Under the pieces are notes generated by a model. The model saw only the letters and a program-made list of their open reading frames with translations, did no database searches and was not told where the DNA came from. Below are positions 1 through 11,235 of a DNA stretch of 64,000 bases, piece by piece; the stretch's first letter is position 1, and the number at the start of each line of letters is the position of its first letter. The translations under genes were made by a program, and so were the position numbers. The stretch lies in contig CM042143.1 of assembly GCA_023376005.1 (NCBI GenBank), positions 82,483,630-82,547,629 on the forward strand, in the 5' to 3' direction. This DNA comes from Doryteuthis pealeii. Lineage: Eukaryota > Mollusca > Cephalopoda > Myopsida > Loliginidae.

Positions 1-680
1 ATTAGTAATTCAAGATGAAATCTGGGTTTATCATTCGTATCTGAATCAAAGATTCAAAGCAAACAGTAGAAACACTCTGGTCATTAACCACCTAAAAGGT
101 TCAAGCAGTCAGTTTTTTTGTTTTTTTTTTTGGTTTTTTTTTTTTGGTTTTTTTTAAAGATGTAATCATGATAGACTACCAGGAAAAGGAAAAACTATTA
201 AGAAATATGTCCTTATCAGATGAATGGACTATTGATTCCGTGTCTTTGTAGAGCACTATTATAGCGGTGAACAGTTTCTTTGGGAAGACAATATGCTAGT
301 AGCATTTGCTCCATTTTTCCTCTGTGTATGGAGTCATGCCTTGTAAAAATAGTGTTGTCTCAAGTGTTTTGGGTTTTGTTTTTTGTTGATTTTTTGTCGT
401 TTTGTTTTGTTTTTTATTGCTTTTGTTTTTTGTTTGATTTTGGGGGGATTGGGGGTTGTTGATTTTTTTTGGGGGGTTGCATTCCTCTACTTGGGCAACT
501 TGGTACCAGAGATTTGAAAGATTTGGAATTGCATCTATGTTGTATTCTGGAAACTGGACCAATTGTATGGGCAAAGAGACAGAAAATGTCTTTAAAACGG
601 TTACGTTTTCTTAGAAGTTCATTTTGTACCTAAAAAGAATAAAAAGTATGAAAAAGCCGTGTTTTTCTTAAGAGAGCAGC
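1..680. other. Low-complexity non-coding stretch
   Basis: No gene is visible. The stretch holds runs of T and TG-rich sequence (about 110-160 and 360-480), and the open frames across it on both strands are products of this composition. Similarity to a retrotransposon Gag begins only near 690. Confidence 0.6.
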
Positions 681-1366
681 TCCCAGGAGAATGTCATATT
701 TGCAAGATCATTAAATGAACTTGCCGATGGTTGTAACTTCGCTTACAATAACAAAGAAATACAAGATAGATTCATGATTGGACTTCAAGACACTGCATTA
801 TCAGAATGGCTTCAGCTTATCCCAGATTTGAAACTCGATAAGGCCTTAGAAATGGCGAGAAGTTATTAACAAATCAGAGCAGAATAGGAAGAAAAGCAGA
901 CAACGTCGACGAAGTCCCAACAAAAGAGAGAATTTCAGATATACTGTAGTGAAAAAACTCCAGGTTAACGCTTAACAAAAAGTTTTATTAGCAGTAATAT
1001 ACATTATGTGGTGTGTACGGTTCAAGAATCCATTTTGGTCGTTGTGGTCCTTTTCAGGATCTCGTATTACCGAGATTTCCCTTAATCTCGTTACTTCGAG
1101 ATTTCAATATACAACATATACTTTCAGACCGAAACCAAAGGAAAACTACCTGGGAAAAATGCGATCGATATAACAGACTTCATAATCTTGGGCATTGTCC
1201 TGGAAGAGGGTAAACTTGTAGAAAATACAACCGTCTCAATCATTTCGCTATATGTTGCAGAACTAAAATAAGCAACGTCTGGGAAATAAACACGATAACA
1301 TGGAAGAATATTTGTTTAGGCTCACTCACAGAGGAAAATAAAACGCTCGAACCATGGTTCGCTAAT

Positions 1367-1654
1367 TTGAAAATTTGCAATAGTCACCTGAAGTTTAAAA
1401 TTGATACAGAAGCGGATATTACAGTAGTAAGCCAAAAAATAACTTATAAAAATCTTCGAACAGAAAGAAAATTTAGAAGCCCAGGCGGCACATTATCGTG
1501 TGAAGGAAAATTCCGGATTTCAACATCGCATAAAGGAAAAGATTACATATTCGAGATAGTGTTACGATTTTTGTGGCCATCCTTTATACTTCAAGCAAGA
1601 GCGCTTGTCCAGCGGAGATCCTTTGTGTTAAGCAGAGCGCAATCCTTAGTGTAG
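1367..1654 (+). pseudogene. Retrotransposon aspartyl protease remnant
   Basis: The frame contains IDTEADITVVS, the active-site neighbourhood of retroelement aspartyl proteases. The usual DTGA triad is changed here to DTEA, so the catalytic glycine is lost. It lies between the Gag-like and RT-like remnants, the normal Gypsy order. About 65 residues look protease-derived; the C-terminal part of the open frame does not. It is judged non-functional. Confidence 0.65.
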
Positions 1655-1865
1655 AATCCTTTGGTTGTTCCTTGGTGCTCCTCAGTCTTGCAGGTCCTTC
1701 ATCAATGATTGCAAATGGACGTCTCTCAGTATCAACGATTAAGTAGTTAACCAGCCACGTATTCGGGCTATTGATTGGCTGCAGCTTAAACCACGTGGCC
1801 TCGCTCAGTCTATAAATTTAAGTGGTGTATTGCAGCACGGCTTATATACCACCAAATAGGGCACC

Positions 1866-1965
1866 TTACGTGGTGTAATGGTTAGCAAGCTAGATTTACA
1901 GACCATTGTTACTTCTGGCCTTGTGCCACATCTAAGCTAAGCTTTGTAAATAACTATATACCACC
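1866..1965 (+). repeat. tRNA-like SINE, family B, copy 1
   Basis: The text contains GTGTAATGGTTAGCAAGCTAG, which resembles a tRNA D-arm/A-box region, followed by a weak B-box-like part. A second copy with the same order lies at 50279-50380. It sits between the protease and RT remnants of the Gypsy element, so it is a later insertion or part of a rearrangement there. Confidence 0.5.
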
Positions 1966-3569
1966 AAATATTCCAATAGATAGATGTACTAAATGGTCGG
2001 GACAGAGAAAATTGTTACCCATTTGATGAGAATGGTTATCAAAGTCAACCATGTCCAAAACATATTCGATAAATGAGGCTGCATGAAAAGTGAACTAGTG
2101 AAAATCATCTAAGATAAAATACAAGACAGATACCGTTTCCACTTATACTCAAAGAAAGAAACGAACTGGAACGTCTAGAAGATGAGGGTATACTAGAAAA
2201 AGTTATCCAACTGACAGGTGGTGCGCGCCAATTGTTCCAATAAAGAAGAAAAATAGCCATGTACGTTTATGTGTTGACCTAACGAAAGACTATGGATGGC
2301 AAGTGGTTTTGTGTTTTAAGATTTAAAGGTGGGCTGTGGTTATTCGTGGTGCGTGTTCCTAGGGTTTACTTTTAACTCCATCTTATTTGATGGTCGCGCT
2401 GAAAAGGAATTCAAGAGAAAAAAGGAAGAGACAAAGACAAAAGGTGGTTTTATGATTTAGGCTTTATTCATGGGTCATAGGCATTACGCGTCAAGGAAAT
2501 GTCTCCCTGGCCAGTGTAGTGACAAGACACAGTCAAGGCCTAAACTCGAATGGCCGAGAGATTATCTTGGGGGGGTCGGAAGTGGGTCCTTTTTTTCGCA
2601 CATGCGCGAAGGGTTCTTTCGGTGAAGGGTCATGGTAGTTTGTTATTCCTTTATTTTTTGTTTTAATTTCATTTTAATCCCCACAAAACTCAATTTCGTG
2701 GTCAAATTTGAATTGTAAATCATAGCAACTGAATTGAAAAGAGCTACTATTTCTATAAGTGTTTTTTTTTTTGTCAAATTCCTTTAGAGAAACCAAAGAA
2801 AAAAAGAATACGGGTGATATTGGAATTTTCAAACCCTACTTGCGATCCGAGACGGGTTATTGGAAATATTCAGTACCTTGGATGCAGTGGCGGAACAAAG
2901 GGGTCAGATAGGGGCAGCTGTCCCGGGCGCAAAATCACCCTTACCCATAAGCCTTTGCGTTACTATAACAATGAATTATATTGCCTAACTTTTGCCTCTA
3001 TAGTCCTGAACTATGAATGCGTATAATTTGAAAGCGAACGGATGGATAAAGCTTTGAAAAATCTGAAACAGTATTTATTGGCCACTGAAGGAGGCGCAGA
3101 GCTGAGCTCTTGTCCCCAACCCCGGATTAAGATGTCGGCACACCACTTCTTTGACGATTCCTAGCCAATGTAGCGGATGTCATAATACAATCAATGTGAA
3201 AACTACTAAAAAATAGAGTAACATGGGACGAGCCTCAGTAAAAAGCATTCTCAGAAGTTAAACTACCATTAACGAGATCCCCGGCCCTTACGTTTTATGG
3301 GTCAGAAAACGTAAGGACAGAGGATTTCGTTAACATAAGTTGTCGTGACAACGATTCCCTTTCTATGGACTTAAGGTTGTAATGTATCAAGAGTGTACCT
3401 CTACGACTGCTAAAAGAAATTATGCCCAAATAGAAAAAGAATGACTAGCAGATGTTTGGACCTGGGAGAAATTTGACCGGTACACAACAGGACTCGATAA
3501 GTTTCGACTGTCCATTAGTACCCCTAATAAGCACACAGGACCTATTAAGGTGCCAGGTATTATTAATGA

Positions 3570-4470
3570 GACTAAAGAGGTACAAATACATTAGAAAATA
3601 GAATTAGATTAATATTAAGAATTCTGGAGTATGGGGGTTATCGTCCTTTGTCTGCGAGCCTCTGTTTCAAACCAACCAATCATGAGCCAGCATACTTTGG
3701 CGGCAAAGTCGAATAAGCAAACTCATCCTGCCTCTTCTGATCCAGCTAGCACTGGGGACAGACCTAAAAAAAGGGTCGCTCCTATTTTTCAACAGACAAC
3801 CAGAATTGGAGTCGGACGCAAGCAGAAGTCCATCATATCCGAACGAACAGAAGGCCGTAGCAAAGGGCTCCGTTAATACCCTATCCCAGGATATACCAGT
3901 TAAGTGACAAATATTATTATTTGCGCGACGAAACTAGAGTTTGCAATTCTTTATATGTAATACAACGTCTTTTATTCATAATTCTAGTTGTTCGTTTTAT
4001 TTCTTTGACTCTTAACCTGTCTGCCACACTCGTGGTTAACTCCAGTACAAACCTCGGAGTACTGCCGCTAGTGCCTTATTTCTTTATACTAAAGCCTATA
4101 AATAATTTTTTTTATAAGAGTATTTACTATTCTTTTCAACCAAGAACATTAAAAAAGACTTTTAAAACGTGGAGAAAAAAGAAAATGGTAAAATAAAGAA
4201 AGAAAAAAAACTAATAAACATTCCAAGAAGGGATATGTGTTATAAAGTAGTAATAGATATTACTCATATTATTACATCCTGGCAAAATAAGTCGCGTGCC
4301 CTTGTATTATTGTTGATTCGCTTTGTAATAAATGGTTAAACCTAACAGACGTGTTCCCATGTCGTGATTCAGAAAGTCCTGAATAAATGAATATCTTGAA
4401 ATAAGATCAAAATAGGCAGGGTGGATAATTAACAAACTTGAATTAGCTGTTTTATACTGTTAATTAGCGA
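3570..4470. other. Unassigned AT-rich region
   Basis: Two open frames of 81 and 91 codons (3631-3876 and 3921-4196) show no recognised domain. They may be further debris of the Gypsy element upstream or chance. No RNA gene or repeat was recognised. Confidence 0.4.
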
Positions 4471-4473
4471 TGT

Positions 4474-4536
<63 letters not shown>
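4474..4536. repeat. (CT)n microsatellite
   Basis: About 31 CT dinucleotides in a row, followed directly by a short TA-rich tract. Confidence 0.95.
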
Positions 4537-4544
<8 letters not shown>

Positions 4545-4764
4545 TATATATAGGAGCGACTTTCATAAACTTTCACCGCCAGCATAACGCAATGATTACA
4601 GATTTGATCTCTCTGGTGATCGTAAAATATATACACAGATGTATTTGAAACAGTTAAAACACCGCTCCTTAACGGCAGCTGTCGATGGCCTCGAAGTTAA
4701 CGGATCGGGCAGACGTAAAGTCAGTCGGGTTTCGCTCCTGGTCGGAGATAGTTGCTGTGTCTAG

Positions 4765-4807
4765 CCACACTGATGAGACGTGAAACGTCGAAACACGGTG
4801 TCTGTGG
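4765..4807 (+). ncRNA. Hammerhead ribozyme motif, type I, minimal
   Basis: The strand reads stem I (CCACA, 4765-4769), the invariant core CTGATGA (4770-4776), stem II GACGT/ACGTC closed by a GAA loop (4777-4789), and the invariant GAAA (4790-4793). These are followed by a short stem III (ACA/TGT, 3-nt loop), the cleavage-site C (4802), and the stem I partner TGTGG (4803-4807). Every conserved core position of the hammerhead is present and all three helices pair without mismatch. Cleavage is predicted after 4802. The short stem III is typical of hammerheads in animal retroelements (Penelope-like elements and retrozymes), many of which work better as dimers. It lies between a CT and a TA microsatellite, and no PLE reading frame is next to it. 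Confidence 0.85.
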
Positions 4808-4810
4808 ATC

Positions 4811-4813
<3 letters not shown>

Positions 4814-4849
<36 letters not shown>
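4814..4849. repeat. (TA)n microsatellite
   Basis: A run of TA dinucleotides directly after the hammerhead motif. TA runs also flank several foldback elements in this window. Confidence 0.95.
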
Positions 4850-4852
<3 letters not shown>

Positions 4853-4906
4853 AAGACTCTGATTTGTATTTAGAACAAATAACATTCATTATCTAAATAA
4901 TTAATG

Positions 4907-5178
4907 TGGCCTGTTTAGCTCAGTCAATAGAGCATCCGCTTAGGAATCGCAAGATTCCGGGTTCGATACCGGTCCCCGCCATCTCAGCACATAAGTAGCA
5001 CATCTTAGGTAATCTGATCTGTGCAGTAAAGCATCTGGGGCTGAAGGTAGGCGTGCCACTCTGTCTCAACAACAAACAAAACTTCCTGGTCTAGCGTTCG
5101 TGAAAAGGGGATAGACTCCCTCGCTGTTCGGCTGATGCCAACAATAACCCACTTCGCAGACTTTACTTTCATTTATAT
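4907..5178 (+). repeat. tRNA-derived SINE, family A, copy 1
   Basis: The head (4907-4981) has a Pol III A box (TTAGCTCAGTCAATAGAGCA) and a B box (GGTTCGATACC) at tRNA spacing. The acceptor arms do not pair, so it is not a working tRNA. A body of about 190 bp follows, shared with the copies at 18201-18441, 37841-38098 and 56807-57040 (for example GAAAAGGGGATAGACTCCCT near its end). The 3' tail is cut directly by the LTR element that starts at 5179. Confidence 0.85.
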
Positions 5179-5596
5179 TGTAAAGATGGTTTAAAGTTCA
5201 ACATGCTTTAAATACAAATAACTCCGACAAAGGTTAATAGACAAACATTTAATACACAGCACATGGATAACAGTAGAATACAACGTTCATAATACGGTAA
5301 ACAGAGTTACACAAATAAAGAAGGACATTCATGAAAGATACAAAGTATAACATAAAAGAGTACAGACATGAGACTAGCGATAGTCCATGCTGTAAAGACT
5401 TACAGTAATGTAAGGGGGGCGGAGCCCCACTAGAGGGTTTAGATAGAATCTACCCCATGTGGCTCGTAGTTCTGAAAACTATCAAGAGAGAGAGCGAAGG
5501 TTTTGAAACCGGCGCTTTTATACTGGTGCCCTAGCGGGCATCCTGGAACTAAAAGGGGCAGACAACTCCACCAGGCGAATACAAACAAACGCTACA
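5179..5596 (-). repeat. Left LTR (3' LTR of the minus-strand element)
   Basis: A 418-bp repeat, TGT...ACA. Nearly identical to 6774-7191. Confidence 0.9.
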
Positions 5597-5612
5597 AATA
5601 CTCCCCCCTAAA
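5597..5612 (-). promoter_or_regulatory. Polypurine tract of the LTR element
   Basis: Read on the minus strand, a G-rich purine run lies just before the left LTR, where the plus-strand primer of an LTR element belongs. It sets the orientation. Confidence 0.6.
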
Positions 5613-6753
5613 TTTTTAGCGGGGCAAAAAAATTTATAGACAAGCAAACAAAAAATATATTCCTTTAAGGAAAAGAACAGAGTTTCGAATGTTCAAAGTT
5701 AAAAAGTTCCAGACACAAAACAGAAATAAAATTTGCATATGCATACTTCCGCAAACTATAAAATAAAAACATGAAAAAACAGGAATGTAATTTAAATATA
5801 CACAAGAGAATTTTCAAGTATAAGTCCAGTGGGAAAAACTCCTATGTGGTATGGTTACAATTTAAAGAAATCAACTTTCTTCCAAATTCCTGAGTTGAAA
5901 TAAGGACTGCTTTTATCCTTGAGGAATAATTTTTCTCCCGGAAACAAAATGGTAGGCACAAAATGCCCCAAAAAAACAAATGTTAAAAGAATTTTACGAA
6001 CGTTATTTCAGGTCCAACTTTTAGCATATAAAATTCTCTGTACAGGTGTTTCAAAAGAACAAATGTTAAAAGATCCTTTACGAACATTATTTCAGGTTCC
6101 ACTTTTAGCATATACAATTTTCTGAACAGGTGTACAATTTTCAACAGTTTGGGGAAAATATGGAGCAAATGTCTCTGTGTGGTGTGGATAAAAAAACCTG
6201 AAATTCAGCGTCTCTTCGTTCCATTTTTCAATGCTGACCTGGTTAAATGTCTTCTAGACGCCAAGGTCGAGTTGAAATTTTCAAGGTTGGTATTTTGAGT
6301 CTGGGAGGCACAGCTACCGTAATTTCTGAAATGGACATTTTAGATGAACATCTCATTTTCAGAGGTGTAGCAAAAAATTTTTTTTCTGAGTAGCCTTGCG
6401 GCTGTAATCCAGGTCACATGGTGTGGCCATGTGCGTATCCTTAGTAGTCCGCCGAATTGAAGATGCCTGTATCCCTAAGGGTGGGGGGAACGTGTCACTG
6501 TCCCTGGCTGATGGCTGATACTATTTCCTCGAGGTAAAAAAAAAATTCTTGGTGTTGAATCTTCCTTTAAAACTTCTTAGAAGATATCCAGCGCTGTAAA
6601 AAAATGTGTCCATAACTGTCGGAGAAAAAAGAAAACATTTCTTTGAGGGGGTCACCGTTTTTTCTTTTTTTAAAAAAGTTCGTATTGAAAGTCCGAAGTA
6701 CTTTTACGACCATTTTTATGGTCGACTTGGGCAAAAAGAGTGCGTGTTCACAT

Positions 6754-6771
6754 CACTTCAGGATGTCACCA
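6754..6771 (-). promoter_or_regulatory. Primer binding site of the LTR element
   Basis: On the minus strand the interior begins, three bases after the LTR, with TGGTGACATCC. TGG is the complement of a tRNA CCA end, and TGGTGAC is common in animal Gypsy elements. Confidence 0.55.
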
Positions 6772-6773
6772 GT

Positions 6774-7191
6774 TGTAAAGATGGTTTAAAGTTCAACATG
6801 CTTTAAATACAAATAACTCCGACAAAGGTTAATAGACAAACATTTAATACACAGCACATGGATAACAGTAGAATACAACGTTCATAATACGGTAAACAGA
6901 GTTACACAAATAAAGAAGGACATTCATGAAAGATACAAAGTATAACATAAAAGAGTACAGACATGAGACTAGCGATAGTCCATGCTGTAAAGACTTACAG
7001 TAATGTAAGGGGGGCGGAGCCCCACTAGAGGGTTTAGATAGAATCTACCCCATGTGGCTCGTAGTTCTGAAAACTATCAAGAGAGAGAGCGAAGGTTTTG
7101 AAACCGGCGCTTTTATACTGGTGCACTAGCGGGCAACCTGGAACTAAAAGGGGCAGACAACTCCACCAGGCGAATACAAACAAACGCTACA
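6774..7191 (-). repeat. Right LTR (5' LTR of the minus-strand element)
   Basis: A 418-bp repeat, TGT...ACA, followed by the ATAT target duplication. Nearly identical to 5179-5596. Confidence 0.9.
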
Positions 7192-7675
7192 ATATGAATA
7201 ATTGAGAAAAGTTCGTCTACTCTATAAACAATCGATAAAATGTTTTAACACGAAAATATCGTAAAATGTGTTCTTAATAACAATTAAGTTCATTTCAAAT
7301 AATGCGCAAGCACAATTAAGAACATATTTTATGATATTTGTTAAAACATGCAGTTGTATTGATTCGAACAAATTCGTATTTTCAGTGTAGATTTACGGTG
7401 AAATTAAAATGGCCGACCAAAACATAAGGCTTCCTCAAAGTGAAACAAACAGGGGGAGTTACTCTCGTTTACGTAGCTAATGTTCAGAAAACTAACTTTC
7501 CAACCAAAAGGCAAAAATGAATCGATAAGTCACATAAGCATTACTCACATAATTTTCTTAATTATCAATTTACCAACAAAGCTCCGTGAATTTTTTTACA
7601 GAATATTATAAAGTTACTGAGATGATCATATAAAATATGCCATATAAATCTCTTATGTTTTTTTGTGGATTTCTC
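7192..7675. other. Unassigned AT-rich DNA
   Basis: No gene, RNA or recognised repeat was seen apart from the target duplication at its left edge. Confidence 0.5.
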
Positions 7676-8214
7676 TTTTACTAACATTATCGTTCGGAAC
7701 TAAGATTATAAAATAGACATTGCTTAAAAATGGAAATAGGATAGAAGGGTTTGCTTTTTATCAATCTTGCCCATTTTTTTAACATTTTGCATTGTTTTTG
7801 TTTTTGTTTGAAGTGGGAGCAATGCAGATTTTTGTTTGTTTGTTTGTTTGTTTTTTAGGGGAGGAAGTTATTTTTTCTTTGATTCATTTATTTATTGTTA
7901 TCTGTTTAGTTTTGCCGGATTTTGGTCTTTTATTCTGTGTACACAGGTCATATGAATTATTCAAAAAAGTATCTCTGTCAAGGGAGATAACTTTGTAATT
8001 ACAATATACAAGTTATCCCCCTTCATCTATGAGTATTGTTTTTAAATGTTAACTTTTTATGCTAAACAATTGTCGATTTTAATTAATTTTCAAATGATTT
8101 TTTCTTCAATGTTTGGTTTATTTGTTTAAAATTAAGGGATATAACATTGTAAATACAAAATACAAGTTATTTCCCTTTAACTGCTAGTATTATTTTTTAA
8201 TGTTAACGGGAGAT
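7676..8214 (+). repeat. Composite repeat X, copy 1, left part
   Basis: The sequence from about 7676 (starting CTAACATTATCGTTCGGAAC) matches 11993-12034 plus 13282-13690. It contains a sub-repeat of about 75-110 bp ending in AATGTTAAC at 7983-8060 and again at 8130-8208. A LINE interrupts it at 8215, and the homologous text resumes at about 10070-10170. Confidence 0.65.
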
Positions 8215-10065
8215 GCAAGGGGTATGTACGAGGGCATCAAAAGAGCTACAGGCCTACCCATAACAAAAACTGCACCACTAAAGACTAAAACGGGAGAAGT
8301 CATCACTGTACGCAACCCAAAACGAGGTGACAGACAACACCCTAAATGCCATCTCTGATCTGCCGGTTATGGATGAGCTAGATGTACTGCCAACCATGGA
8401 AGAGCTCAGCAAAGCCATCGACAGCCTTGCTGATAGAAAAGCAACCGGGAGTGATGACATACCATCAGAAGTCCTAAAAAGCGGGGAAACAGCGCTGCTC
8501 CGACCACTACATGAATTACTCTACATCTGCTGGGAACAAGAACACATCCCTCGGGACATGTGGGACTTGCAGGATGCTATCATCGTCACCTTATACAAGA
8601 ACAAAGGAGACTGGAGCGACTGCAACAATTACCGTGGCATCTCCCTCCTCAGCATAATTGGAAAAGTTTTTGCTCGTGTTACACTGGCGCGCCTGCAGAC
8701 TCTTTCATCTCGCATCCATCCGGAGTCACAGTGTGGTTTCAGAGCAAACCAGTCAACTGTGGACATGATTTTCTCACAAGGCCAGCTACAGGAAAAGTGC
8801 CAGGAGAAGCAGATGCCACTCTACACCGCATTCATAGACTTAACGAAGGCATTCGACCTGGTAAGCCGAAGCGGACTCTTTAAACTACTACAGAAGATAG
8901 GCTGTCCGCCCAGATTTCTTGGGATCATCATGTCCTTCCACGAAAACATGCACAGCACAATCTGTTTTAAAGGTGCACCATCCAAGGCATTTCCAGTCAG
9001 TAGTGGAGTGAAGCAGGGCTGTGTCCTTGCACCTACACTGCTCGGGATATTTCTCTCCTTGCTCCTCCAGTACGCCTTCAAGGACTGCAGTGAAGGAGTC
9101 TACATATATATTAGAGCTGACGGCAAGTTGTTCAACATTGCTCACCTACGGGCTAAGACCAAAGTCACGAAGGTTCTCATTCGGGAAATGTTATTCGCCG
9201 ACGACGCAACCTTAACGTCACACACTGAGCACAGCCTACAACAGCTTGTCAGTCACCTCACACAAGTTTGTAAGAAGTTCGGGCTTACCATAAGTATAAA
9301 TAAGACAAAAATCATGGCACAAAGCGTAGACAACCCTCCAAACATCGTAATCAACGGGTGCAGCCTGGAAGCCATGGAGTACCTCGGGTCCACCATTGCC
9401 AACTCTGTCTCCACTGATAGTGAAGTCAACAGTAGAATCACGAGAGCAGCGGCAGTTATGGCTAAACTGAGACAGAGAGTCTGGAACAATGCCAGCCTTA
9501 CTAAGAAAACCAAACTCCGCGTTTACAAAGTGTGCGTTCTCAGTACTCTCCTCTACAGTAGCGAAACCTGGACTACATACTTAAGCCACGAGAGGAAAAT
9601 GGCCGCAACCCCAAATACTTACTGTATGGCGAATTAGTAGAAGGCACCCGACCGGTAGGGAGACCATGCATGCGCTTTAAAGACATTTGCAAGGACATGA
9701 AGACATGCCACATCAGCACTAACACATGGGAGGTTGGTGCAGAAAACCGAGCGGCCTGGCGCCTCCTTGTCAGACAAGGGACGAAAAGGAGTGAAAAAGT
9801 GAGGAAAGAAGCCACCACAGAAAAGAGAGCCAGAAGGAAGGAGAGACAACAGCAAATCCAGCAAGCATCACTGTTTGTTAACAGTCACTGCAACAGAGAT
9901 TGCCATTCAAAAATTGGCCAATTCAGCCACTCGCGCATATGCAGTAAAAAAAATGGACACTACGACATCGTCTTTAACAGATGGAAGGATGCCAACACAG
10001 GACCATTTTATACCAGAAAAATTGTAGATTCATTTTCAAATAATTTTTCCAGAGCCTTCAAGGTT
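8215..10065 (+). mobile_element. 5'-truncated, internally deleted non-LTR retrotransposon (LINE, RTE-like)
   Basis: The insertion splits composite repeat X. It starts inside the endonuclease-RT linker, carries most of an RT domain in one frame (8327-9637), loses the thumb/connection segment near 9595-9630, and continues in another frame to a C-terminal region at about 9635-9960 with a CNRDCHS-like zinc motif. 5' truncation is the usual outcome of target-primed reverse transcription. A related C-terminal fragment lies at 53640-53985. Confidence 0.85.
8327..9637 (+). pseudogene. LINE reverse transcriptase domain
   Basis: A 436-codon frame with the ordered RT motifs of non-LTR elements: KATGSDDIPSEVL, NYRGISLLSIIGKVF, the palm aspartate in AFIDLTKAFD, GVKQGCVLAP, the catalytic box LFADDA, and EYLGSTI followed by SSETWTTY. 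The frame is entered from upstream codons homologous to the same protein, so the ATG at 8327 is not the true start. It ends after HERKM, where other copies would continue toward a C-terminal zinc region; an internal deletion has removed that link. There is no intact endonuclease. The element cannot move itself, although the palm motifs are all present. Confidence 0.88.
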
Positions 10066-10069
10066 TAGT

Positions 10070-10170
10070 TTATTTGTTTAAGATTATTAAACCCGTTCAC
10101 ATACCCAGGTAGTAAATATTTTTCTGGCCTTCCACCAGGCCGGATTAATACAAGGTCTTTTTAACATGGG
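10070..10170 (+). repeat. Composite repeat X, copy 1, right part
   Basis: Contains CCACCAGGCCGGATTAATAC, which matches 13690-13770 with few differences. It is the continuation of the repeat that the LINE at 8215-10065 interrupted. Confidence 0.6.
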
Positions 10171-10239
10171 GGGGGGGAGTCACGCACAAACCAAAGATCA
10201 TGCAGTGGCCAATGCAAAAATGCGTATGAATCCTTTCGG

Positions 10240-10480
10240 CATTCCCCTTTTGGGCCCCACATACCCAGGTAGTAATATCTCATCTACAGAGGGCAATCTC
10301 AATGAATGCATAAGAAAGTCATGGTTTGCCAGAGAGAGATTATCGATCATTTGGAAATCTGATCTCACTGATAAGATAAAGCGAAAATCATCCCAAACTG
10401 TAGACGTGTCAGTGCTAATATACGGCTGCACCAGTTTGATTAACGAAACGGTCAGAGAAAAAGGTAAATGGTAACTGTAC
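10240..10480 (+). pseudogene. LINE RT fragment (YLGSNISSTEG type)
   Basis: One frame includes ISSTEGNLNECIRKSW and IIWKSDLTDKIK, the region just after the RT palm in a LINE family. The minus-strand fragment at 38283-38500 carries the same motif (IIW/VIWKSDLTDK). The frame ends in stops and nothing upstream continues it. Confidence 0.7.
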
Positions 10481-10984
10481 AAAGGCGTGCAACCAAACGA
10501 ATACCCTCCATCAGACATCTGCCATATTCTTGCTGTCCTGGGAATGGATTCGTTGAAACTCTGGCGTCTGGCAACTGACCTGGTAAACGCTAATAAGGTA
10601 ATTATCAATAAGGTATAAGATGTACGCAAAATCGTCACTTCTATCTATGACCTTTCCAAAAAACAGCATGCAGTCCCGATAAAAAATAGCCAACCAGAGA
10701 CGAGAACAGAAAGCATTTAAGATCGTTTGCAACTGTCCTTAAATCAATTACTGAATGAACTTTCTGTCAGCAAGATCTATCTTTTGGATTAATGCCAGAG
10801 GAATACTACAGAGTTGAACTTATGCACAAATAACACAACAGACTAGGATTACCAAGTCGAACTACTGATTTGAACTTATATATTACAGAGGAAACCTTCA
10901 GACTAGGATTAACCAACTGGATTCCTTAAACAACAGAACAACTGAACCCCTACAATAGCGACAAGGATTCTAACAGTTTATAAG

Positions 10985-11235
10985 CCCAGAACTGTGGTTT
11001 GTTTTACGCAGGTATCTCCAACCTTGAGCACCTTTTTGATCTCCATGTTTCTAACACACGTGGCCATGCCTACAAAGTCAGAAAAAAGAAAACATGACTT
11101 TCGGAAACATTTTTTCACGCTCAGAGTTGTCAGGGCATGGAATAAACTGCCTGCATCCGTTGTAGGCTGCCAAAACACTGCATCATTCAAAGCCTCCATG
11201 CTTCCAATAATCCACCAACACTATACCTGATACCC
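10985..11235 (+). pseudogene. C-terminal fragment of another LINE reverse transcriptase
   Basis: The frame ends with HDFRKHFFTLRVVRAWNKLP followed by SVV and a short tail. This is the common C-terminal motif of many invertebrate non-LTR reverse transcriptases (FF..RVV..WN.LP). No RT core was found upstream, so it is a short 3' remnant. Confidence 0.75.

Larger units (their letters stand above)
690..3560 (+). mobile_element. Decayed Ty3/Gypsy-type LTR retrotransposon (gag, PR, RT and RNase H remnants)
   Basis: Several frames in the expected order resemble parts of a Ty3/Gypsy polyprotein. A Gag-like segment lies at about 690-900, with wording typical of animal Gypsy Gag (arginine-rich, DRFMIGLQD-like and LDKALEMAR-like motifs). 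It is followed by an aspartyl protease remnant (1367-1560), the start of a reverse transcriptase at about 2140-2290 (PIVPIKKK and RLCVDLTK), and an RNase H-like region from about 3215 (WDEPQ, AFSEVK, LTFYG). Stops and frameshifts separate all the parts. The core of the RT, including the YxDD region, was not found, and unrelated sequence fills 1655-2100 and 2330-3200. No LTRs were recognised. It is an old inactive copy. Confidence 0.7.
5179..7191 (-). mobile_element. Non-autonomous LTR retrotransposon with intact paired LTRs
   Basis: Two 418-bp direct repeats bound a 1.18-kb interior. Each repeat starts TGT and ends ACA, and the element is flanked on both sides by ATAT, a 4-bp target duplication. 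Only two substitutions between the LTRs were noticed, so insertion is recent. The purine-rich tract abuts the left LTR when read on the minus strand, and a TGGTGACATCC-type primer binding site lies three bases inside the right LTR on the same strand, so the element points leftward. The interior has no long ORF. A short Gag-like start may remain. It is a deletion derivative (TRIM-like) of a probable Gypsy element that depends on proteins from elsewhere. Confidence 0.85.

Noticed and set aside
3631..3876. 81-codon ORF after the Gypsy remnant
   Set aside because: Basic and Ser/Thr-rich but without a recognisable Gag, integrase or other motif.
4907..4981. A functional tRNA gene (also at 18370-18441 and 37841-37915)
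   Set aside because: A and B boxes are good, but the acceptor arms do not pair, no clean anticodon arm forms, and the same body follows each copy. These are SINE heads.
9670..10068. 132-codon ORF as a separate gene
   Set aside because: It is the C-terminal part of the LINE at 8215-10065, separated from the RT frame by an internal deletion.
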